Source: JALZCH01 sp036400075 (GTDB taxonomy: Bacteria; Acidobacteriota; Blastocatellia; Pyrinomonadales; Pyrinomonadaceae). From it: a stretch of 14,777 bases of DNA. Shown here piece after piece: positions 7,188-13,794 of the stretch. The notes beneath the pieces were generated by a model. It was not told the origin of the DNA. It did not search any database and worked only from the letters and a program-made list of their open reading frames with translations. The first letter of the stretch is position 1; each line of letters starts with the position of its first letter. The stretch is from the NCBI GenBank assembly GCA_036400075.1, contig DASWLV010000151.1, positions 1 through 14,777 on the forward strand, read 5' to 3'. A program made the translations under genes and the position numbers.

Positions 7188-8159
7188 TCAATCTTCGCTC
7201 GTTTTCTCGGTGCAAATGATTTGCGCGGCGAGCAGCGGAATCATAATTTCGTGATGTCCTGTAACGGAAAATCCGCGTCCCGCGCCGTTTTGAACCGGAC
7301 GCCGGACGACGTTTGTCGCGGGACGATAGCTTTGAATAAAATCGAAATTCGCAGTGGTAAAATCCGCTAGCGGAAAGCCCAGATTTCTGACGATTGTAAC
7401 GGCTTTTAAAAAAATTTCAGGCAAGACGACCGCCGAGCCTAAATTTAAATAAACTCCGCCGCCGTCAAGTGCGCGCACAATCGAACAAAAAAGCCGAAAA
7501 TCCGTGTGCGAAGCCGCGCCGAGAGCCGCGCCGTCAGCCGACGGATGAAAATGCCCGATGTCCGCGCCGATTGTTAAATGCGCGGTAAACGGAATTTTAT
7601 TTTTGTAAGCCTGAAAAAGAAGGGAAAAGTTTTCGTTTTCAGGTTTCGATTCTGTCAATTCCCTGCCCATCGATTCGCCCAAACCCAGTTTTTCGCGCAT
7701 CGCACTTTTCGCCGCCAGATTTAAAAGCTCGCCGGTTTCGCGCGCCGCGCCGAAATCGCCAGCGCCGAGGCTGGCGTCAACGTCTTCGGATGTAAAACCA
7801 ACGAGAGCAATCTCAGCGTCGTGAACCAAAACCGAGCCGTTCGACGCAATTGCCGAAACAAAACCGCGCCGCATTAAATCAATCAAAACTGGCGCGAGTC
7901 CGGTTTTAACGACGTGACCGCCGATTCCCCAAATAATGGGTTTTCCGAGATTTTTGGCGCGGCAAATCTGCCGTGCAATCTCGCGCAGAGATTTCACCGC
8001 CAAAACATCGGGCAATTTATCCAAAAACTCTCGCAGGCTGTCGTTTTCGTTCACGGCTTGCGAGAAATTCTCGATGTTGATTTTGCTCGGACGCTCCCTG
8101 AGCGGATAAGTCTTAATATTCTCGAAATTAAGCGGCTCGAAATTTTCGTAAATTGACAT
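7188..8159 (-). CDS. Conserved protein of the deoxyhypusine-synthase-like fold, function unknown
   Basis: This is a 323-residue soluble protein with no signal peptide or membrane segment. The start is ATG 8159; a TTG at 8183 is less likely. Strongly patterned blocks are GGHVVKTGLAP (80-90), SNGSVLVHDAEIA (106-118), TSEDVDASLGAGDFG (123-137), GADIGHFHP (198-206), YLNLGSAVVLPEIFLKA (237-253), SYRPATNVVRRP (277-288) and GHHEIMIPLL (301-310). The central 'GL...I..L..RGFV..I..NG...HD.E.AL' layout resembles bacterial deoxyhypusine-synthase-type proteins. I recognise the blocks as a widespread uncharacterised bacterial family, from memory. The substrate is unknown: bacteria lack the eukaryotic eIF5A hypusine pathway, so a related NAD-dependent reaction is only a guess. 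It is the first gene of the leftward block, behind its own promoter candidate. Confidence 0.7.
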   Translation of the reverse strand: MSIYENFEPLNFENIKTYPLRERPSKINIENFSQAVNENDSLREFLDKLPDVLAVKSLREIARQICRAKNLGKPIIWGIGGHVVKTGLAPVLIDLMRRGFVSAIASNGSVLVHDAEIALVGFTSEDVDASLGAGDFGAARETGELLNLAAKSAMREKLGLGESMGRELTESKPENENFSLLFQAYKNKIPFTAHLTIGADIGHFHPSADGAALGAASHTDFRLFCSIVRALDGGGVYLNLGSAVVLPEIFLKAVTIVRNLGFPLADFTTANFDFIQSYRPATNVVRRPVQNGAGRGFSVTGHHEIMIPLLAAQIICTEKTSED

Positions 8160-8184
8160 TTTTGTACGTTGCCGAACTAACAAT

Positions 8185-8213
8185 TTGTTAATTATCTCTT
8201 AAATTCTTATTCA
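8185..8213 (+). promoter_or_regulatory. Candidate promoter for the DUF389-like gene
   Basis: TTGTTA (8185-8190), a 17-base spacer and TATTCA (8208-8213) point toward ATG 8234. The motif pair overlaps the candidate promoter of the opposite strand almost completely. If both are real, the two genes compete for the same polymerase site or share a regulator. The -10 match is modest. Confidence 0.3.
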
Positions 8214-8218
8214 AGCAA
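8191..8218 (-). promoter_or_regulatory. Candidate sigma-70-type promoter for the leftward block
   Basis: Read on the minus strand, TTGCTT (8218-8213) is followed after 16 bases by GATAAT (8196-8191). This places transcription start near 8184 and leaves a leader of about 25 bases before ATG 8159. It is the best match in the 74-bp divergent gap. Seen as a motif pair only. Confidence 0.4.
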
Positions 8219-8233
8219 GAAAAGTAAAGAATT

Positions 8234-9139
8234 ATGAGATTAATTAAAGTTTCCGCGCCGTCAGGAATGGCGCGCCAAATCGCCGAGCTTGCGTTTACCG
8301 CCGGAATTAAAAGCGTTTCGATTCGTGAAGAACAGGAATTATCCGCCAACGGAAAAAGCGAAACCAAAGACGCCGTTGATTTGCAAACCTCGACGCCGAA
8401 AGGCAAGCGTTTTATTGACAATTTGCTCAACGCCGATTTTTACAACACGCAGGATTATTCAATCAGCATGCGGCAGCCGCGCGCCGTCATTTCGAGCGAA
8501 AACGACCGCGAGCTAACGCGCCCGCTCGCCGAGCCGGTGCTTGATATTTATCAGGAGCTTTGGCAGTTTTCCCATATTACCGTTGGTTTTGTCGGCAGGT
8601 TTTTTATCGGCGCGTCGTTTCTCGCATATGGTTTGATTCAAAACCAAACGCTGTTGATTATCGCCGGGCTGCTTTTTTTGCCGCTTTTGCCGACTCTGAT
8701 GGCAATCAGTCTCGGTGTTTTAACCGGCAAATTCAGGCTCGCCGGTCAAGGCTTTCTGGCATTTTTAGCGGCGATAACTATCTTGTTTTTAAGCGGCGTC
8801 GCGGTCGCTTCATTTAACAGCCCGCCGCTCAAATACGATGAATTTAATCCGCTTTACGTCGGCGCGCTGATTTCTCTCGCGGTTGGAATTGCGGGCGCTC
8901 TGGCGAATACGGACGATGTCGGAAGACGCGAGCTAATCGGCTTGGCGGCGACCGCGCAAATCGCAATTGTCCCGGTCTGGTTCGGAATCAAAACAATTTT
9001 CGGCTTTGCCGAAAGTCAAAGCAAGCTTTTAGAGCGCGCCGCTTCGCTGCCTCTCAGCGTTGTGATTATCATCACTGCCGCGCTGATAACTTATCTTTTG
9101 CTGGGTTACAGAAAAAGCCGAGTACCGGAGCCGAATTAA
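8234..9139 (+). CDS. DUF389-like integral membrane protein
   Basis: This 301-residue protein has two parts. The cytoplasmic N-terminal half (1-110) opens MRLIKVSAPSGMARQIAELA and ends in a regulatory-looking domain. The C-terminal half has about six membrane segments, at roughly 115-135, 139-161, 172-194, 206-224, 235-258 and 272-291. The segments IAGLLFLPLLPTLMAISLGV and the LANTDDVGRRELIGLAATAQ loop followed by IAIVPVW match the pattern of DUF389 proteins (the TIGR00341 type). Their biochemical role is unknown; transport of a small molecule is sometimes assumed. The ATG is preceded by purines (AAAGTAAAGA) but no true Shine-Dalgarno. It is transcribed divergently from the signalling block and appears to be monocistronic. 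Family assignment is from motif memory and is moderately sure. Confidence 0.72.
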   Translation: MRLIKVSAPSGMARQIAELAFTAGIKSVSIREEQELSANGKSETKDAVDLQTSTPKGKRFIDNLLNADFYNTQDYSISMRQPRAVISSENDRELTRPLAEPVLDIYQELWQFSHITVGFVGRFFIGASFLAYGLIQNQTLLIIAGLLFLPLLPTLMAISLGVLTGKFRLAGQGFLAFLAAITILFLSGVAVASFNSPPLKYDEFNPLYVGALISLAVGIAGALANTDDVGRRELIGLAATAQIAIVPVWFGIKTIFGFAESQSKLLERAASLPLSVVIIITAALITYLLLGYRKSRVPEPN

Positions 9140-9198
9140 ATGTTAAAAGGTTTAAAATACGATTTCTTGTAGAAACTGAATTGATCTTCGCGCCCTTT

Positions 9199-9288
9199 GC
9201 AAAACCTTAGCGCTCTTTGCGGTTAAGTTTTTTCAGAATTAAACCGCAAAGAGCGCAAAAGTTTTCGCAAAGGACGCTAAGGTTTTGC
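9199..9288. repeat. Structured CGCAAAG palindrome, copy 2
   Basis: The outer stem is GCAAAACCTTAGCG (9199-9212) paired with its exact complement at 9275-9288. The inner stem is CGCTCTTTGCGGTT (9211-9224) paired with 9242-9255. The loop contains TCAGAATTA, and a 19-base right-hand bulge (9256-9274) contains TCGCAAAGGA. The arrangement and motifs repeat those of the copy at 1555-1620 in the same orientation. It lies between the DUF389-like stop and the VWA start and could end transcription of the former, but no T-run follows. Confidence 0.75.
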
Positions 9289-9344
9289 TCTTGATTCCGA
9301 AAAATAATCACGCAATAATTTTCCATTAAAATCCGGTTTACGGG

Positions 9345-9350
9345 TATTAT
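9345..9350 (+). promoter_or_regulatory. -10-like TATTAT box placed for leaderless transcription of the VWA gene
   Basis: TATTAT ends seven bases before ATG 9357, so transcription would start at or next to the A of the start codon. A weak -35-like TTCCAT lies 18 bases upstream (9321-9326). No Shine-Dalgarno is present between them. The alternative is a promoter further upstream, beyond the palindrome. Motif only. Confidence 0.35.
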
Positions 9351-9356
9351 TTTGGT

Positions 9357-10046
9357 ATGGAAAACCTCATCGGGTTTGAAGACGAACAAAAACCTTTTAT
9401 TGACGCCGAGCTTGCCGAAAACCCAGAGCCGCGTTGCCCTTGCCTGCTGCTTTTAGACACTTCTGCCTCGATGAGCGGTTCGCCGATCAACGAATTAAAC
9501 GAAGCTCTGCGAGTTTTTAAAAACGAACTAATTGCAGATTCGATGACCGCCAAACGAGTCGAAGTCGCGGTCGTTACGTTTGGTCCGGTCGAATTAATCT
9601 CGGATTTCGTCGCCGCCAATCGTTTCGAGCCGCCGAATTTGCAGGCAAAAGGCGACACGCCGCTCGGAAAAGCCGTTGCGGTCGGCGTCGAGCTTTTAAA
9701 AGAACGCAAACAAATTTTGCGCGAAAACGGCATTGATCTTTATCGCCCTTGGATTTTCCTGATTACAGACGGCGAGCCGACCGATGATTGGCGCAGCGCG
9801 CATCAATTAATTCTGCAAGGCGAAGAACACAAATCGTTTTTATTTTTCGCCCTCGCAGTCAACAACGCGAGGCTCGATATTCTCAAACAAATTTCGGTGC
9901 GCGAGCCTTTGCGGCTCAAAGGAATTCAGTTTCGCCCGCTGTTTCGCTGGCTTTCGGATTCGCTTAAAGCGGTCTCTTATTCAAATCCGGGCGACCGCAT
10001 TGGACTTCCCGATTACAAACCATACGGTTGGGCTGACGTTGATTGA
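9357..10046 (+). CDS. TerY/YegL-like von Willebrand factor A domain protein
   Basis: This is a 229-residue soluble VWA protein with a complete MIDAS metal site: DTSASMS (D34, S36, S38), T101 (GDTPLGKA) and D138 (LITDGEPTDDW). It lacks a signal peptide and is the length of the stand-alone TerY/YegL group, to which the 'CPCLLLLDTSASMSGSPINE' opening and the 'GDTPLGKAV..G..LL..RK' segment also point. Members are adaptor-like proteins in metal- and stress-response signalling, typically beside a PP2C phosphatase and a protein kinase, as here. Its TGA stop overlaps the ATG of the phosphatase gene (TGATG), so the two are translationally coupled. I infer that it binds partner proteins in response to divalent metal; no direct evidence of a partner is in the sequence. 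Confidence 0.9.
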   Translation: MENLIGFEDEQKPFIDAELAENPEPRCPCLLLLDTSASMSGSPINELNEALRVFKNELIADSMTAKRVEVAVVTFGPVELISDFVAANRFEPPNLQAKGDTPLGKAVAVGVELLKERKQILRENGIDLYRPWIFLITDGEPTDDWRSAHQLILQGEEHKSFLFFALAVNNARLDILKQISVREPLRLKGIQFRPLFRWLSDSLKAVSYSNPGDRIGLPDYKPYGWADVD

Positions 10047-10804
10047 TGCCGACAAATTGGAAAATCATCGCCGCTTCGCTTCCCGGAACCGCGCACGTCC
10101 GGCGCGACGCCGCTTGTCAGGACGCTTTCGCTTATCGAGTATTTGACACAAACGCGGGTGAGATTTTAACAATCGCAGTCGCTGACGGCGCGGGCAGCGC
10201 GAAATTTGCCAAAGATGGCGCGCGCGCTGCTTGCGATTTTTTCGTTTCCGGCGTTGCCGCTTTGCTCGAAAACGGCGGAAAAGTTTCGGATTTAAACGAA
10301 GAATTCTTTTTCGGTTTTTTGAAAACGCTGCCGCACCAACTTATAACACACCGCGAAAATGCGGATTTAAACGATTATGCCTGCACTTTTTTGGCTGTTG
10401 CGGCGAGCGCAACTGAAACTGTTTTCGCCCAAATCGGCGACGGCGCAATTGTTTACTCAAGCGAACGGGACGAGTTCCGCCTTTTCGCAGTTCCGCAGCA
10501 GGGCGAATATGCAAATACGACGAATTTTGTGACGGATGAATTTGCGGCTGAAAAATTGCAATTCCAATATTTTGAGAATCGGATTGAAGAATTGGCAATT
10601 TTTACAGACGGCTTGCAACGGTTGGCGATAGATTTTCAATCGAAACAACCGCATCAACCTTTTTTTCGCTCGATGCTCGCTCCTTTGCGCGCGAAACACC
10701 CGGCGACAAATTTGGAAGAAAAGTTGTCGGCTTTTTTGAATTCGCCTAAAATTAACGAGCGAACCGACGACGATAAAACTTTGATTTTAGCTTCGCGCTT
10801 TTAA
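10046..10804 (+). CDS. PP2C-family serine/threonine phosphatase (PphC/YegK-like)
   Basis: This is a 252-residue protein from ATG 10046; the in-frame TTG just before it is not needed. It carries PP2C metal-binding motifs in order: CQDAF (D26), IAVADGAGSAKFAKDGA (D47, G48), DYACTFLAVA, QIGDGAIV (D132), LAIFTDGLQRLA (D188) and a DDDK near the C terminus (241-243). It has no membrane segment and is of the short PP2C_2 type found in E. coli PphC. It should dephosphorylate Ser/Thr residues using Mn or Mg, most likely on the kinase encoded 10 bases downstream or on its targets. The coupling to the VWA gene and the close spacing to the kinase indicate one operon. Assignment is strong; the substrate is inferred from context. 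Confidence 0.9.
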   Translation: MPTNWKIIAASLPGTAHVRRDAACQDAFAYRVFDTNAGEILTIAVADGAGSAKFAKDGARAACDFFVSGVAALLENGGKVSDLNEEFFFGFLKTLPHQLITHRENADLNDYACTFLAVAASATETVFAQIGDGAIVYSSERDEFRLFAVPQQGEYANTTNFVTDEFAAEKLQFQYFENRIEELAIFTDGLQRLAIDFQSKQPHQPFFRSMLAPLRAKHPATNLEEKLSAFLNSPKINERTDDDKTLILASRF

Positions 10805-10814
10805 AACTAATAAA

Positions 10815-13631
10815 ATGGCTCGGTTTTACAACTCACAAGGCGACGTTTTAACGCCCGGCAAAGAGCTTGGGCGTGGCGGCGAAGGCTCGGTTTTTACGAT
10901 TCTTGAAAGCCCGGAATCGGTCGCCAAAATTTATCACGCTTCCGTTTCTGCGGAAAAAGCCGAAAAGCTGCGGCAAATGGTCGCGCTTAAAAGCGACAAG
11001 CTTTTGCGGCTGTCGGCTTGGGTGACTGACGTTTTGCAGAATGAAGCGGGCGAAACAATCGGATTTTTGATGCCGCGTCTTTCTTTCGGCACGCAGATTC
11101 ACGAGCTTTATAATCCGGCGAGCCGACGGCGGCGTTTTCCCGAAGCCGATTGGCGTTTTTTGATTCGCGCGGCGGCGAACTCGGCGCGCGCCTTTGCGGT
11201 TGTTCATCAACACGGACATTCAATCGGAGACGTAAATCACGGAAATATTGTGATTGCCCGCGACGCGACCGTTCGCCTGATTGATTGCGACAGCTATCAT
11301 CTTAACGCGCCCGAACGCAGTTTTTTGTGCGAAGTCGGCGTTTCGACGCACACGCCGCCAGAACTGCAAGGGAAATCTCTCCGCGATGTTGCTCGAACCG
11401 AAAATCACGACAATTTCGGACTTGCGGTTTTAATTTTCCAGCTTCTTTTTATGGGGCGTCATCCGTTTTCGGGCAAATTTTTGGGCGACGGCGAAAACAC
11501 GCTCGAAAATTCGATTCGTGAACGTCGTTTCGCTTACGGCGAAGACGCGCCCGAACGGCAAATGAATCAGCCGCCGGGAACTTTGCCGCTTGACGCGGTT
11601 TCGCCCAATGCCGCATCGCTTTTTCGACGCGCATTTCTCGAAATTAAAAATCGCCCGACCGCGCGCGAATGGGCTGATGCGCTCGATCAACTGGAAAACG
11701 ATTTGCGCGAATGCAATTTTAACCAATCTCATTTTTATTGGAACGGTTTGGAAAAATGCGCTTGGTGTGCGGTGGAAGCTCAAACCGGAGTTTTGTTTTT
11801 CCCGGCGCGTTTCAACGAAAACTTCGTTGCTGATCCAAACGCCGATTTGGTGACAATCGGCAGATTGATTGACGCCATCAAACCGCCCGATGTTCCGTCG
11901 CAATTGCCCGTCAAAATTTCGGGAAGCGTCCCGGATTTACCCGCTTCTCCGCAAATCGCCGAAGCGGTGGCGAAATTTAATCGGAATCTGGCACTTTATT
12001 TAGCCGCGCTAAGTGTGGCAATTATTTTTGTCATCACTTTTTTCGGTTCGGCGATTTTTTCAACTTTTATTCTGTTTTTTTATATTTGTACGGCAGTGAT
12101 TAAATCGTTGACCGAAACGGCTAAAAACGAGGCGCAAACGGTTTTCGATTCAGCGAGCCGGAATCTCGAAAAATTCCGAAAAGAATGGAAAAAACTTGCC
12201 GGCAAAGAAGTTTTTACCAAAGCCCGCACCGAATTAAAAAACGCTGTCACAGAATTTAAAAACTTACCTGCGGCGCGTGCGGGAAGATTTAAAGAACTTG
12301 AAAACGAGTTTCAGCGGCGTCAGCTTATTTTTTATCTCAAAGGGTTTCCGCTGCGCCGCGCCGAAATCAAACATCTGACCGAAGCGCAGATTAAAGAATT
12401 AAACAAATTCCAGATCGTCAGCGCCGACGACATTTCGGTTGCGAATTTCCGGCGCGTTCCGTATTTTAGCCAGCAGCATAAAAATCGCCTGTTCGCTTGG
12501 CGCATAGAATTGGAGAGAAATTTCGTTTTTCATCTGACGCCGCAAAATAAGCGTCGGATCGAAGAAAAAATCGAGGCGGAATTTGAAGAAAAACGCCGTC
12601 GGCTTGAAACGGAAATCAGAAGCGGTCTGCCGCGCCTTCAGCGTCTTTCCGTAGAGATTGCGAATAATTATCAAACTCTCTCGTCCAAATCCGAACAAAT
12701 TGAAGAAGAGTTTGTCAGCGCGGAAATTGATCTGGGAAAAGTTTCCGAGCTGAAAACAAAAGCAATCGGCTGGACAATCGGCGTCGCCGCCGCCTCGCTG
12801 CTTGTCACAATGCCGTTCAAATTATCCGCCGATCATAATGCCGCAAACAATCGCTCGGAATATTTATATGGAAGGAGTGTAAATACGGGCGAAATCCAAA
12901 CCGTTTATAGGGCTGAACGCGAAGAATTCACTCCCAAACCGCACGAAAATGCAGATAATTATTATCTCGAAGACGGCACGAAAATAACGCCTGAGACATG
13001 GGGCAAAGCCTTTGATTTTTACCGGGACGGCATTAACAAAACTTCGTCGGGTGATTATGAAAAAGCAGCGAAATCGTTTCAAAAAGCGATTAATTTCCAG
13101 CCGGATGTTTCCGAATTGCGTGTGCGGCTCGGTGAATCGTTTTTTCTCGCGGGCAGATACCGAATGGCGATTATTGCTTTTAACGACGCTCTCAAAATAA
13201 ATCCGTTCAATTCGAGCGCGTATCATCTGCTCGGCACTTGCTATAACAAACTTCTGCGCCGCGACGATGCCATCAAAGCCTTTAAAAATGCGGTCGAAGT
13301 CAACGCCGATGCAGCTTTCAGCCTTTACGAGCTGGGCAAAACTTTAAGAGAAGATAAAAAACCGAACGAAGCAATTGATTATCTAAACGCCGCGCTCAAA
13401 AAGCAGCCTGAATTAAACGCCGCGCGCTTTGAATTGGCGCTTTGTTACGACGAAGCGGGTTTTAGAAATCTCGCGTTAAGAGAGTTTGAAAAACTCGATT
13501 CAAAAGATTCGGATTTATCGGAAAAGCTCGCAATCAGGCTGGGCGTAAAAACCGAATCTTCACACAAAGAAATTAAAGCGGAAATTGATTCTCAGCTCCC
13601 GCCAACGATTATTGGTCCGAATTCTAAATAA
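10815..13631 (+). CDS. Membrane protein kinase (YegI-like) with zinc-ribbon, HhH-like segment and C-terminal TPRs
   Basis: This 938-residue protein has a divergent Ser/Thr kinase domain (about 12-295). It shows glycine loop GRGGEGSV (19-26), K38 (VAKIY), catalytic loop GDVNHGN (D139, N144) and IDCDSY (D157) in place of DFG. A zinc-binding CHCC cluster follows (C300, H306, C315, C318; KCAWC). Residues 391-429 are long and hydrophobic, likely two membrane helices. Charged coiled coil (430-505) leads to a helix-hairpin-helix-like segment (506-570: AEIKHLTEAQIKELNKF, VSADDI, AWRIELERNF) of the kind seen in YegI relatives. More coiled coil follows, then a third membrane helix (about 649-666). The rest (728-898) holds about five TPRs (for example GDYEKAAKSFQKAINFQPD). 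Three helices would put the TPRs on the periplasmic side. The start is 10 bases after the phosphatase stop, without Shine-Dalgarno. The kinase may be active, since K, D, N and D are present. Confidence 0.88.
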   Translation: MARFYNSQGDVLTPGKELGRGGEGSVFTILESPESVAKIYHASVSAEKAEKLRQMVALKSDKLLRLSAWVTDVLQNEAGETIGFLMPRLSFGTQIHELYNPASRRRRFPEADWRFLIRAAANSARAFAVVHQHGHSIGDVNHGNIVIARDATVRLIDCDSYHLNAPERSFLCEVGVSTHTPPELQGKSLRDVARTENHDNFGLAVLIFQLLFMGRHPFSGKFLGDGENTLENSIRERRFAYGEDAPERQMNQPPGTLPLDAVSPNAASLFRRAFLEIKNRPTAREWADALDQLENDLRECNFNQSHFYWNGLEKCAWCAVEAQTGVLFFPARFNENFVADPNADLVTIGRLIDAIKPPDVPSQLPVKISGSVPDLPASPQIAEAVAKFNRNLALYLAALSVAIIFVITFFGSAIFSTFILFFYICTAVIKSLTETAKNEAQTVFDSASRNLEKFRKEWKKLAGKEVFTKARTELKNAVTEFKNLPAARAGRFKELENEFQRRQLIFYLKGFPLRRAEIKHLTEAQIKELNKFQIVSADDISVANFRRVPYFSQQHKNRLFAWRIELERNFVFHLTPQNKRRIEEKIEAEFEEKRRRLETEIRSGLPRLQRLSVEIANNYQTLSSKSEQIEEEFVSAEIDLGKVSELKTKAIGWTIGVAAASLLVTMPFKLSADHNAANNRSEYLYGRSVNTGEIQTVYRAEREEFTPKPHENADNYYLEDGTKITPETWGKAFDFYRDGINKTSSGDYEKAAKSFQKAINFQPDVSELRVRLGESFFLAGRYRMAIIAFNDALKINPFNSSAYHLLGTCYNKLLRRDDAIKAFKNAVEVNADAAFSLYELGKTLREDKKPNEAIDYLNAALKKQPELNAARFELALCYDEAGFRNLALREFEKLDSKDSDLSEKLAIRLGVKTESSHKEIKAEIDSQLPPTIIGPNSK

Positions 13632-13641
13632 TCCGACCAAC

Positions 13642-13777
13642 TAGAGCGGTTATGGAATCAGTGTCCGGGCAGCAACGAAATAATCAGTACCGCGAACGGT
13701 AGTGAGCGGGTAAGTTTACAAACCCGCTCACTACCGTTCGCGGTACTGACACGGACATCCAAGCCTGAATTGCTCTA
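13642..13777. repeat. 136-bp palindromic MITE-like element with a perfect 27-bp stem
   Basis: A perfect 27-base inverted repeat (13685-13711 and 13722-13748) surrounds a 10-base loop. It begins CAGTACCGCGAACGG and contains AGTGAGCGGGT. The outer ends also mirror each other: TAGAGC at 13642-13647 and GCTCTA at 13772-13777. The terminal 24 bases after each TA match at about 15 positions, including GAGC at the tip and TGTCCG inside. A TA at each tip would fit insertion into TA dinucleotides, as for Tc1/mariner or IS630-type MITEs; this is inference. It lies between convergent stop codons (kinase 13631, UvrA 13795) and could block read-through from both sides, although no T-run follows the stem. 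Confidence 0.75.
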
Positions 13778-13794
13778 AATCAGAGAACAATCTT

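Noticed and set aside
7135..7215. Upstream TTG start extending the CHASE kinase by 27 residues
   Set aside because: It would overlap the preceding gene, uses a rare start codon, and the added residues are not part of the membrane or CHASE region.
9140..9356. A small gene or tRNA in the gap before the VWA gene
   Set aside because: No cloverleaf or plausible reading frame is seen; the strong symmetry is explained by the palindromic repeat.
9347..9733. 128-codon minus-strand frame over the start of the VWA gene
   Set aside because: It is Ser/Phe-rich with no motif, while the plus strand encodes a complete MIDAS domain. It is a shadow.
11430..11903. 157-codon minus-strand frame inside the kinase gene
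   Set aside because: It is basic, of low information, and fully opposite conserved kinase and zinc-cluster motifs.
10815..13631. Frameshift fusion of separate kinase and TPR genes
   Set aside because: The frame is continuous for 938 codons with similar base use throughout, so a true fusion is the simplest reading.
13685..13748. Ordinary rho-independent terminator
   Set aside because: The 27-bp stem is far longer than usual and no T-run follows on either strand. An element with terminal repeats explains it better, although it may still block transcription.
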